Positions 1-8,529 of a stretch of DNA of 45,708 nt are shown one piece after another; position 1 is the stretch's first letter, and every line of letters starts with the position of its first letter. The position numbers and the translations under genes were made by a program. The notes beneath the pieces are model-generated. The model did no database searches, was not told the DNA's origin, and saw only the letters and a program-made list of their open reading frames with translations. The DNA is from Gnetum montanum (taxonomy: Eukaryota; Streptophyta; Gnetopsida; Gnetales; Gnetaceae). The stretch spans positions 440,172 to 485,879 of the forward strand of contig MNCI01008931.1 of the NCBI GenBank assembly GCA_015680685.1, given 5' to 3'.

Positions 1-287
1 ACTCGAATAAAGACACCGTACAATCACATTCACCACACTGCGGGCAGACACGGGAAAAATTCTAACTCTGGAGGGATCAAACTACCAGAGCTTCGCTACC
101 TAAAACTGGGATGTGAAATGAGGGAGAGCCGCCTCTTATTTATAGGAATTGCGGCTGGCTGCGATATCGCGTACGCGACCCATGATACATCGCGACCCAT
201 GATACAACGGGGGTGCCTTAACGTGGGTGCCTTATCGTGGGTGCCTTAAGGCGACCGCCAGCACTATGAGCAATTCAGGTCTCATCA
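1..287 (-). mobile_element. Truncated LTR of an Athila-like element (right-hand LTR, cut by window edge)
   Basis: From base 1 the sequence aligns by eye with the distal part of the Element 1 LTRs (around 12508 onward): the same landmarks occur in order, namely the 'cacactgcgggca' block, the TATA context at 135-144 (TATAAATAAG on the minus strand), a GATATC/GTAC block and the terminal TCTCATCA at 280-287. No C-rich PPT follows base 287, so this is the right-hand end, which is the 5' LTR of a minus-strand element. The body lies outside the window. U3 repeats differ from those of Element 1, so it is a sister family or subfamily. Confidence 0.72.
163..248 (-). repeat. U3 minisatellite of the edge LTR (14-bp units)
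   Basis: One GATATC-gc-GTAC-gc unit (163-176) is followed by two copies of a cgcgacccatgataca unit and then three tandem 14-bp units ending in GGGTGCCTTA at 207-220, 221-234 and 235-248. The 14-bp period is that of the Element 1 LTR array, and GTGGGTGCCTTATC here resembles ATGGGTGCGATATC there. It lies just upstream (minus strand) of the TATA box at 135-144, the position of a U3 enhancer. Confidence 0.7.
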
Positions 288-369
288 CTTCTAATCCTAA
301 GGACCAAGATGGTCCAAGAGGTTAGATTTTTTAGTTCCAATAATTAAATTATTAGGCATGGTTAGTTGT

Positions 370-1560
370 CTAAGTTATGACATCCCAATATTGCTCTAGG
401 GCCAACATGCTTAATTATGGAATTTTTATCACATTTGATGTCAACATTTTGATTTGACCTATTTTTAAATTTTATCAAATTTTAAAATTTGAATTTTTCT
501 CATCCTGAAATGTCAAATTTAAATTTTTTCTATTTTGATGATTTTTGAAAATTTCTGTCCATTGATAGAAAATTTAAAATTTCTTGTGAATTGACAAAAA
601 AATTTCATCAGTTAGAATTGTTGAAGAAGATGGATCATGTGGCATTGATGATCACTAGAGAAGGTAGGATCTTATAATGCTAGTGATGTTCATAATGCTC
701 TATGGAAGGCAAGATCCTACAATACCATTAGTATCCATTGATGCTCATGGCCACTATGGGCTACCAAAAACTCTAACAAATTTTTCAATGTAGATGAAAA
801 TGAAGTTGTAGGTGCTAGAGATGGTAAGGATGAAAAATGTGATAGTGATAATGATAATAGATGGTGAAACATGTACATAGTAAGTAGTGATAGGTAGCAT
901 CGAGTAGAATAGTAACAACAATGCAAAGAAATGGTAGTGAGAGTCGGAGTAGGGGGATGGTGCTATAGAGTTCTTATAGCACTAATAACAAATGTGGAAG
1001 CAAATTGTAGTGGTAGTGACTTGTGGAAGAGCAACAAAGATTGGCATGACACAGAGGGAGCAAGTGGCAGCAAAAGCCAAAGAACATTTATGCCCACCAA
1101 AAGATTAGTTGTCCAACCTCATAAGGCTATGGAGCCCTATAGGGAGTTGCACGGTGTTAGGCTGTGTAGCCCTGTAGGGGACTACACATTTCCTTATGGG
1201 CCCACATGACCCATGTAGGGCTACATAGCCCCATATGAGGCTATGCAATCCTTTGTAGGGCCTCATTATCCTAGGCAGGCTAGAGCAGTCTTCAACTAAT
1301 GCAGCCTGGCCAAAATTTTATTTTTAGTTATAATTTTTAAATTATTAGTGTTATTATTATTTTTAAAAAATTTTATAATTTTTTATTATATGAGATATAT
1401 ATAAATACATACATGTCTTATAAACAACTAGCACATTTGCCCTAGTGGCCAAAAAAGTAGGGCCTAATAGTTACATTTAATAAAGATGAGATCTTGGGTT
1501 TCATTCTAAGCCCTAATTTTGGCATTAATTTTTTTAACTTTTTATTATTATTTTATTCTA
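370..1560 (+). repeat. Left arm of a long imperfect inverted repeat
   Basis: The reverse complement of 12756-13250 aligns here. Landmarks include 'gcttaattatg' (about 410 here), a 'gatagaaaatttaaaattt' block (about 563) and 'gtaggatctt' (about 664). Beyond that, the reverse complement of 3740-4111 aligns with roughly 1190-1560, for example 'tgggcccacatgaccc' and the segment near 1490 that matches the reverse of 3830-3850. Identity is only moderate, with indels of up to a couple of hundred bases. The arm contains a tRNA-gene-like A/B box resemblance (about 1440-1515), too weak to call a SINE. Open frames in it look fortuitous. Confidence 0.5.
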
Positions 1561-2593
1561 CCCTACCTGAGTGATTGACATGATGATTTACCATATGACA
1601 AGTAGGAGTTTGACTTGGCTAAGAAGAAGGTTCATGATTTGATTCTTAACATTGAAATCTTGATTTCTTTTAAATTGTAAGTCTAATTGGGATAAAACTT
1701 GTAGTGTTAAAATTAGCTTGACAATTACTACGAATTAGGAATGGTCTTAGGGTCCAAAAAGTAATTTGGATTTTTAGGATTCGAAAGGATCAAAATAGCC
1801 TATTTTATCAAACTAACATTAATAGGCTGATGTATGGATGCCGTGATGACTTCTAGGTGACTTTGATTTAATTATAAATGATGTATTAAGACAAAATGTA
1901 ACACTTATACCTTACAATTTTGCAAGAGATGTAAGCCTATCTTCTTGCATTATGGTTATAGCCTTCCAAAGTACTATGAAAAAGTAAGATATTGTAACAT
2001 TACCCACTAAGTACTGGTTTTCCTATGGGTTTCATTATAATAAACCTTACTAGTTAAGTATGATTAGATAATCTTATGGCTAGGTTGACTTCCTTAAAAT
2101 TACCAATGCATAGGTCTTAGGTAAGGATGAGTAATGCCAAGTTATAGGAATTAGGTATGTAGGAACAAAAAGTTCCAAATAAGATAAATATCATCTTAGG
2201 AAATGTTTACTAGCCTCTAGGAGGAACTTAAAATAACCTTAATCAATTACCATTCTAATAATTCTACAAGATGGGTAAGAGTTACCTAGACTTTTGTATT
2301 CATGTCTTACCAATGTTTCTTACAACTAACATATCTTCGTGAGATGTAATTAGATATCCTAGTCAATAATATTCATAAAAGTCACTAGGAAGGAATCTTA
2401 TTGGTTGATAAGATTCATCTTGAAAATGATGCATGTTCACAATTCTCTTATAGATATGTTATTCTAACTCAATTATTCAAGAAAATCATTGGAAGGATGT
2501 CTGTCTAGCTTACATGGATCATCATAGACATAAGATGCATCTTGTGGTGGTTCTAATTGGCCCTTGGATCACCCTTTATTCTAATACCAAACA
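1561..2593. other. AT-rich stretch in the inverted-repeat loop, no gene seen
   Basis: No frame encodes a recognisable domain and stops are dense on both strands. If the LTR-like block at 2594-3103 is a 5' LTR, this would be the leader region of a minus-strand Ty3/gypsy element, but no gag or pol signature follows. Confidence 0.4.
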
Positions 2594-3103
2594 TGATATC
2601 CTATTCCTAGATGTCATGGAAAACATCAAATATACATCACATTTGACATTATGTATACAGAAAATCATAGGGAAAATATAAAAGAAAAATGAAAAGAATG
2701 CTTTATTAATGTGGAATAATGTACCTGGTAATGATGTTAGAGGTTATCTTCACTTGACATCTATCCTTTAGAGGCTATCTAGCACCACCACCATGGTTTG
2801 AACTATAATCGACTAGAAGGGATGGCTAGTCATCATCCTATCCTGCTTCACTTAGCACCTATTACTTACCTTTATTAGCTCTACAACTTCATGTTGATGC
2901 AACCTCTAATGCTTAGATAGAAATATCTTAGGTCAAATCCCCAAAGGTCACCCTTAGAGACATGCCCATCATTAAAATATGCTCTTTTGAGTCTTAACAA
3001 TAACTTACCCCTCTTGGGTCTTATTATAATAATTACAACACTTGTTATGAAGAGATGCCATCTTTATTATGTAGTGACACCATTTAAAAATAGGGATGTG
3101 ACA
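2594..3103 (-). mobile_element. Decayed LTR of the Element 4 family, opposite orientation, with Met-type PBS
   Basis: Read on the minus strand this begins TGTCACATCCC (3103) and ends GGATATCA (2594). It is followed within a few bases by TTGGTATTAG (2590-2581), a near match to the initiator-Met primer site TTGGTATCAG. Its length (510 bp) and scattered blocks match the proposed 3' LTR of Element 4 at 42362-42860: an 'aataaagatggc'-type block near the start, 'CTCTAAGGGT' in the middle, 'TTAATAAAG' plus a T-rich run near the end, and a terminal 'AGGATRTCA'. No pol follows, so the element is truncated. Confidence 0.5.
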
Positions 3104-3739
3104 CTTCTAAATATTATTTTTCAAAGAGAACTTTCCCAGTGACAATTAATGTTGCACCATTGGGTTATTAAATATTTGTAGTATATGATCTCTAAAATGG
3201 AAAACACTAATAGTTCTAACAACCTAGAAGTTTTAAAAAATTCAAAAGCCTCAACTTCTCTCAAAATATTAATTAAATTAGTGGCTTTAACTACATTACT
3301 CTAATGCAAAGTAATGGAAACAAGAGCCATGCTATCTGAGGTAGTAGGAGAAGCCTATCCAAAATGCTTGGGAGAATCCATGATGCAAACTTCTTACACC
3401 AAACAATCTCTATAATCTACTACATAAAAGGTTGATTCAAAGATGATGTGATGAAAGGTCTCTTATCCCATGAATTTATAAAAATATCTGCAAATTCCAA
3501 TAGTAGTTAAAAGGCTAAGTTCACTCAAGAAAAGTACAACTAAAGTTTAGTTAATAAGTAATTAATTTGTTAACTAATTTTTAATGAATAATTACTTTTC
3601 TTGATTTAATGATTTATATGTTTAGTAAACCAAAGATATCATGAGTATAGTGCATAGTGCACTTCAAGATGATTCCAATAGTACCAATTTTATCAAAATT
3701 TCATGCATGGTTTGCAAGAGATTGTGTTTATTGCTAAAC
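3104..3739. other. AT-rich stretch, no gene seen
   Basis: No frame in this part of the loop shows a domain, and no repeat structure stands out apart from simple AT-rich runs. Confidence 0.4.
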
Positions 3740-4111
3740 CTACCATTAATTAAATTTTTAAAAAATTTAATTTCTTTAACTTTAGAAAAGTAAATTTTAA
3801 TTTTAATTTTTTTCTTTGGAAAAGTAGGGCTAGAAGTCAAACCCCTAACCTTCCTATTGCCAAATCAAAATCTTAAGCCTCATCATGCTAACTGCCTAAT
3901 TAGGTCTTCATGTTGTTAATAATAATATGTATATATTTATACATATTTAAAAATAATAATAATCATTTTATAAAAAAAATTGTAGGGGTCATGAGATGCA
4001 TGAGGGCCCATGTATCCCCATCCAAGATTGTGCAAGGCTATTAGAAATGACACTAATCAAAAAACCTCCTACATTGTTATTGTACTACATGTTGTCATCC
4101 TGCCACCTACG
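3740..4111 (-). repeat. Right arm of the long inverted repeat, first part
   Basis: The reverse complement resembles 1190-1560: a T-rich run, a block matching 'gggtttcattctaagccct', and 'gggcccNcatg' near the inner end. It continues after Element 1 at 12756, so Element 1 inserted into this arm. Confidence 0.45.
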
Positions 4112-4116
4112 ACTAC
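4112..4116. repeat. Target-site duplication ACTAC (left copy) of Element 1
   Basis: ACTAC directly precedes the left LTR and is repeated at 12751-12755 directly after the right LTR. A 5-bp duplication is normal for LTR retrotransposons. Confidence 0.85.
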
Positions 4117-4660
4117 TAATGAGTGGTGAGGTACCCCTACACTCAACCATACGAATACAAGAATTTCATGCACGATCTAGTTGAGCTCCGTAGATGGACT
4201 AGTTGTGGTATCTAGCTGGTTACTTGTAGCTTGCAGTTCGTTGTCTTCACACCTGGACTAGTATTAGCTTTTTCATGTATGGTTTAGTCTAGAGTGAGGT
4301 GTATGATGTGTTCCTACACTAATGCTACTCCTGGGGGTGATGGAAAATAATATCAACTAAACTAGGAGAGAGAGTGTGAGAGAGAATCTAAACTAGCCTA
4401 AGTGCGATGAGCATCCTTTTCTTAATCATTCATACACATCTTGGACCTCGTGCATGACTACCACTAGGATTACCAAGCACATGGCTTAGAAAAGCGACTG
4501 GGTTACCAAATAGTCACACTTAAATGCTCGTGATTAAGTCGTACTCATTCCGCGTTACTAGGAGATAAGGGTGAAGAGATATTAACTAAGAAAGTAGTAA
4601 ATAAAAATTAAATAAATAATTAAGCTAAGTGGATGCTGCAATGATGAAGTAATCTCGATC

Positions 4661-4666
4661 TTTATT
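4661..4666 (-). terminator. Poly(A) signal AATAAA in the Element 1 3' LTR
   Basis: AATAAA on the minus strand about 170 bases downstream of the LTR TATA box. It is conserved in the other LTR (12474-12469) and at the equivalent place in the Element 2 LTRs, so it is the likely 3'-end signal of the genomic RNA. Confidence 0.55.
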
Positions 4667-4830
4667 GTTGGTCATGTGCGTGTCCAAGTACATCACACTT
4701 GAATAAGGATGTCGTCCAATTACAATCATCACACTACGGGCATGCACTGGGAGAAAAGGGTTGAGAGGAAAAACTATCAAAAACTAAAAACTTAAAAACT
4801 CCAAAAACTACCTACCAAATCTACCTACCT

Positions 4831-4840
4831 CTTATTTATA
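4831..4840 (-). promoter_or_regulatory. LTR TATA box, Element 1 left LTR
   Basis: TATAAATAAG on the minus strand, just downstream of the U3 array. The right LTR, which would drive the genomic RNA, has TATAAGTAAG at 12640-12631. The edge LTR has the same box at 144-135. Confidence 0.65.
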
Positions 4841-4877
4841 GATGAGGAGATAAGCTGAAATATCATGTCTAGGCTAC

Positions 4878-4926
4878 GATATCATGTACGTGATATCGCG
4901 TACGCGATATCATGGGTGCGATATCG
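4878..4926. repeat. U3 palindromic array (GATATC-N2-GTAC-N2, 14-bp period)
   Basis: Four GATATC sites spaced exactly 14 bp apart, with GTAC (or GGGT) in the gaps. The central 20 bases, 4892-4911, form the perfect palindrome GATATCGCGTACGCGATATC. Degenerate copies occur in the right LTR (about 12658-12728), the edge LTR and, unexpectedly, inside the element at 8486-8505. The position between the LTR end and the TATA box suggests enhancer or factor-binding sites. Confidence 0.75.
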
Positions 4927-4950
4927 CAGTCAACAATTCATGACTCATCA

Positions 4951-4962
4951 TACCCCCACGAC
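4951..4962 (-). other. Element 1 polypurine tract
   Basis: Minus-strand reading GTCGTGGGGGTA abuts the start of the 3' LTR, the required position for plus-strand priming. Element 2 has the near-identical TTGTGGGGGTA at the same place (15633 onward), and flanking bases are also conserved. Confidence 0.75.
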
Positions 4963-5159
4963 TGAATGAAAACTTGTCCTCAAGTTAAAGTGAGAACAAG
5001 ATCCATTGATTACATAGTGGATAGGTATGGGATTATTGACTGACAAGAATGGGTTCATGTCGTAGTGTGGTATCAGAACAAAATTGAGACACAACACAAA
5101 GAATGGGTGGCTACAATCAGAATCAGAAGAAAATCCTATACCTGCAAAATTGGTGGAAC

Positions 5160-7957
5160 TCATGTAGTTCCTGGTGGTGGTGGCTCCTCCATGGGCCCCT
5201 TTCCCTTGTCTTGTGATCTAGTCTTGTGAATTGATGGCATTGAAGTATGGCCTGGAGTTTCTTCTCTTCAGGTTAGGGATCCTATCCTATCCATGCCAAT
5301 GTTCTAGTGTTTGATGGAGTCGGCACCTCCCATGGGCATGGTAGTTGCAAAATCATTTTATTTGCTTTGACATACCAAGTCACAAAAACCTGCCCTTCCT
5401 TCTCGTAAGCTCTGGCTTTGTCTCTATATTTTTGAAAATCTACAAGCTGGCGAGCCAAGTCTGTTGTGATACCTTTTTGCCCTTGGTAGCTTGCTTTAAC
5501 CACCTCAAGTTCAGATTTTGCAACCTCCAATTTTTTCAATAATTTCTTGCGTTCTACAAATTTTGTTTCAAATTTGACATAGGTGGTGGCTACTTGTTGC
5601 TCGAGCTCTATTCTCGGGCGCCTTGCTGTTAACATGGCAAGGTTGGCATACTACAGGTTTGCCAACTCCATGTACTTTGTAAGGTCCTAGATCTGCACGT
5701 CCTAGTTCTTAACTTCCGCTTGGTGGGCAAATGCATATGTGTCCAATATGGCCCATCAGTTAGTGTGTTGAGCACTGAGAGCATTGATGTGGGCCTTGGT
5801 CATATCAATATCCTTCTTGATGATCTATTTATACATCCCCACATAGTTCCAGAAATGCTCCTTTAGCTTCTCATGCCATTTAGCCTCATTCTACCGCGTG
5901 CTTATTTCAATAGTTGTCTTCTAACGGATGGTGCGTACCTCGTCCATCAAGAGGGTTTTATTTTCCTTGGCTAAACAATTCATGTCCTGGTTGATCCTGA
6001 TTAGTTGTTCTTGTAGCTATTGAAAATGTTCTTAAAGAACATTCTTTTGTTTCTCCACAGAGGTCAACCGAAGGTTGTTAGCAACAAGTTGCTTGTTTTC
6101 TTCTTGTAAGGCTTTGAGTGCCTTGGTATGCATGTAAGTTTGCGCTTGTGCCATAGAGGCATCCCAAACAACCTTCTCTTTTTCTTCTGCCACCTTCTTA
6201 TTCTCTGTCAATAATTTGGTAAGTTGCTTAGTTTTAAAAGTGTCCAGATGGTCTATGGGAATGAATTGTGAAGGATCCCACTATGCTGCTTGCAGGGTCA
6301 CGAGCCTTTCTTGCAATCTTTGCACCTTTGCTTCACCGTGCTTGGCCCTCATCTCTATCAAGACCAACTTTCCTTTGGTGGAAATGAGGTCTGATTGAAT
6401 TGCTGTAATATCCTATGGGATGTCAAACAAGGATGTCATTACCTATCCTATTTGTAGCAATCAATCAAGTAAATCCTCATGTTCTGCAGGAGTCATTGAG
6501 GTTCCAGCTAGAGTTTGAGCATTTCGTGGTCCTATAAGATCTGCTAGTGGCACAACAAGTACATTGAATGATTCTTTAATGTGGTTTGCAAGCACTTCTG
6601 TGACTCCTGATGCATCTTGGTGCTACATGACCACCACCGTGGCCCCTTTACTAGTTTCTAATTGCACTTGAAAGGATGCAATGTTCCTTGAGATCTGTTG
6701 TGACCAAGTGCTCTCCCCTCCCCTTGTATGGATGGACACTTCACCCCATGCTCAATCCAAAGAAACTGTGGATTGTACGACATCATCGATGACGTGGAGA
6801 AGATTTTTTTCATCATGACTTCCCCAACTGACTGTCTCAGCGATGGCCCTGAGATGGCTCATCGACGGTTTGTAATCTTGTGGCGGTGGTGGTGGTTGAT
6901 CCTACTGGCCCGTGCTAGGCTTTGATTCTTGTTGTTGGCTAGGTCCTGTGCTTGGAAGTTAGCTGGGTCCTATAAGTTGAGTTGTAGTTGGCCTTGCCAT
7001 CTGTTCTTTTTCTTGTTCTGGCCCCAGCATCTCACCAGTGATTTTCCTTGCAGCTGGTGGCTTTAGTAGTTCAGCATATGAAGCATTTTGGACTTTCTGG
7101 AGGACATCATTGGTGTATCCTTTGATACCAACATGTCTTCACAGCTTCTTGATAAGACAAGGAAAGGGAAATGCAAGCTTCCTTATCTTTCGTTATTCAA
7201 ATTGCCTCAGGATCTCCATATAATATAGATGAGGCAGGTTAGCATTAACCTTTCCCATTAACACTACACATCCTCTTACCGCATATGTTGAAATTATTTT
7301 TAAGCCTTTTTTGGGGAAGATGTGATAGGTTCCTATTTTAAAATAGGTCCTCTCTTTTGTCTTCAACTCCCCAAATGTCTTATCCTCCTTGCCATACACC
7401 CTTCCTAACCAAACTTGTTGCGCATTAGGGTCTAAGCAAGTAGACAACTGAGAAACCTTTGGCATTGTATTCGAAAGGTTTAATACTTCTAAAATGGCCT
7501 AAATAGAGAAATCAATAGTCACACCACGAATGTTAACTGTGGTGCCTTGTTCCTTGTTGTGCTAAAATTGGTACGTTTTCCCTAAGTACCACACACCACT
7601 TTCAGAGAGGATAGGCCATAATGGGGATCCTTTGAGGTGATCCCTAATGGCCTCAGGAGCAAATTCCATGAAAGATTCAAAATTTAATTTCACAATCACC
7701 GCAATGAATATGGACCTTTCATGGATGGCTTGAACACAATCCTGGGACAATGTGAGATGTTGTCCCTATTCAGATGCTGCAACAGCTCCTCCTTCCACCT
7801 GCCTTGATTGTACAGTAGTAGGGTCCTCTTGGTGGATACTAAATGATTGTTCCTCCTACTCTACATGCTATTCGGCAGGAACTTGTCCTTCGCCTCTCCT
7901 GGGTCATTTGATCCCACCTTGAGAAGGACCTTCCTGTTGTCCACATTTCGAGGCCAT
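5160..7957 (-). pseudogene. Element 1 aORF: plant-transposon-protein-like domain plus coiled coils (degraded)
   Basis: A single reading frame runs from ATG at 7957 to about 5282, roughly 890 codons, with no net frameshift (checked at 7957, 7750, 7465, 6862, 5893 and 5635). About two dozen in-frame stops break it. A short frameshifted tail ends ...EPPPPGTT at 5160, matching EPPLPGTI in Element 2. N-terminal half: blocks VNIRGVTIDFS, YFKIGTYHIFP, VRGCVVLMGKVNANLP, YMEI and FPFPCLIKKL fit, from memory, the 'putative plant transposon protein' domain (Pfam Transposase_32) of Athila-like elements. A proline-rich linker (DQPPPPP, about 6890) and lysine/glutamate-rich heptad-like coiled coils (for example 5635-5340) follow. 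It sits where Athila elements carry their extra 3' ORF. The role of this protein is unknown; neither signal peptide nor membrane segment is evident. Confidence 0.68.
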
Positions 7958-7986
7958 CTGCAATCACACAGGGCCAATCGTTAGTA
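7958..7986 (-). promoter_or_regulatory. Candidate 3' splice site directly before the aORF ATG
   Basis: On the minus strand TACTAAC (7986-7980), a canonical branch-point sequence, lies about 21 bases upstream of TTGCAG, whose AG (7959-7958) abuts ATGG. Element 2 keeps the same context at 23010-22979 (TTGGTC..TGT, then GTGATTATAG and ATGG), with the branch-point A position preserved as TTTTAAT. The aORF mRNA could therefore be spliced. No donor was identified. Confidence 0.42.
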
Positions 7987-8423
7987 AGGTTGTTTCCAAA
8001 TTTAGGTTATACTTTACTGGTTGCCTTAATGGAATTTTTTTATCTACGTGTGATGTTAATTAAAATGTCCCTGAAAGATTATAATAGTGAGTCCTTTTTG
8101 CTTAGGTGGTTTCCCAAATCTAGTTTCCCGGTATAACTAAGGGGATGAAATTAAAATTGAAATTGTTTTTGACACATTTATCCTGAATTTTATAGTTAAT
8201 TACCCTTGATAATGTCCTTTAGGCAATGAAAAATTTCAAAAAAATTATGTGCTATTCGGCATGTGCCTCTCCCCCACGACTGAGCTAAACACTCCAGGTT
8301 CAAGTAGGTTCAAACATGATGAAAATCAGAGGACCAGCGAGCGAGTTATGGATATGAAAGCAAGGGATGCACAATCACAAGTTGTAGAGAGAAAGTTGAA
8401 AGACTTCTCCCGCATGAACAGTT

Positions 8424-8424
8424 N

Positions 8425-8455
<31 letters not shown>
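8424..8455. other. Single N followed by a 31-G homopolymer
   Basis: Base 8424 is N and 8425-8455 is all G. It lies just downstream (minus strand) of the internal TATA box, where Element 2 has an ordinary CCCACCACTT-like sequence. The tract length is probably not reliable and may mark a collapsed or mis-sequenced patch. Local coordinates should be treated with caution. Confidence 0.9.
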
Positions 8456-8456
<1 letters not shown>

Positions 8457-8460
8457 GGTG

Positions 8461-8505
8461 ATGTATATATAGTTTTATGGGACACGATATCGTGTACATG
8501 ATATT
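8461..8505 (-). promoter_or_regulatory. Internal U3-like promoter upstream of the Element 1 aORF
   Basis: On the minus strand AATATC-at-GTAC-ac-GATATC (8505-8486) repeats the 14-bp LTR U3 unit in exact phase. It is followed about 14 bases on by CTATATATACAT (8472-8461), a TATA box. The site is about 500 bases upstream of the aORF ATG. Element 2 has a matching arrangement at 23428-23530, with its own LTR's repeats in place of these. Downstream bases (CATCACCACC) match Element 2 (CTCCCACCAC). A central C-rich stretch near 8265-8280 also resembles the PPT-flanking sequence. Promoter activity is inferred. Confidence 0.5.
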
Positions 8506-8529
8506 GCAGCCTATCGATGTTAAGGCATA

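Larger units (their letters stand above)
4117..4950 (-). repeat. Element 1 3' LTR (left copy)
   Basis: Starts TAATGAGT (a G-to-A change from TGATGAGT) and ends ACTCATCA. On the minus strand U3 runs from 4950, with the GATATC/GTAC array at 4878-4926 and a TATA box TATAAATAAG at about 4831-4840. An AATAAA poly(A) signal lies at 4666-4661, placing R roughly at 4810-4650. U5 is the remainder. It aligns along its length with 11925-12750. Confidence 0.85.

Noticed and set aside
931-1209. 92-residue plus-strand open frame
   Set aside because: It lies in the inverted-repeat arm, has no recognisable domain and no conserved counterpart frame in the other arm.
1425-1515. tRNA-like A and B box pattern suggesting a SINE or tRNA gene
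   Set aside because: No cloverleaf can be formed, the B box is degenerate and there is no defined 3' tail. It is part of the inverted-repeat arm.
8249-8461. Open frame ending in polyglycine
   Set aside because: It is created by the G homopolymer and N. It runs antisense to Element 1 and has no homologue at the equivalent place in Element 2.
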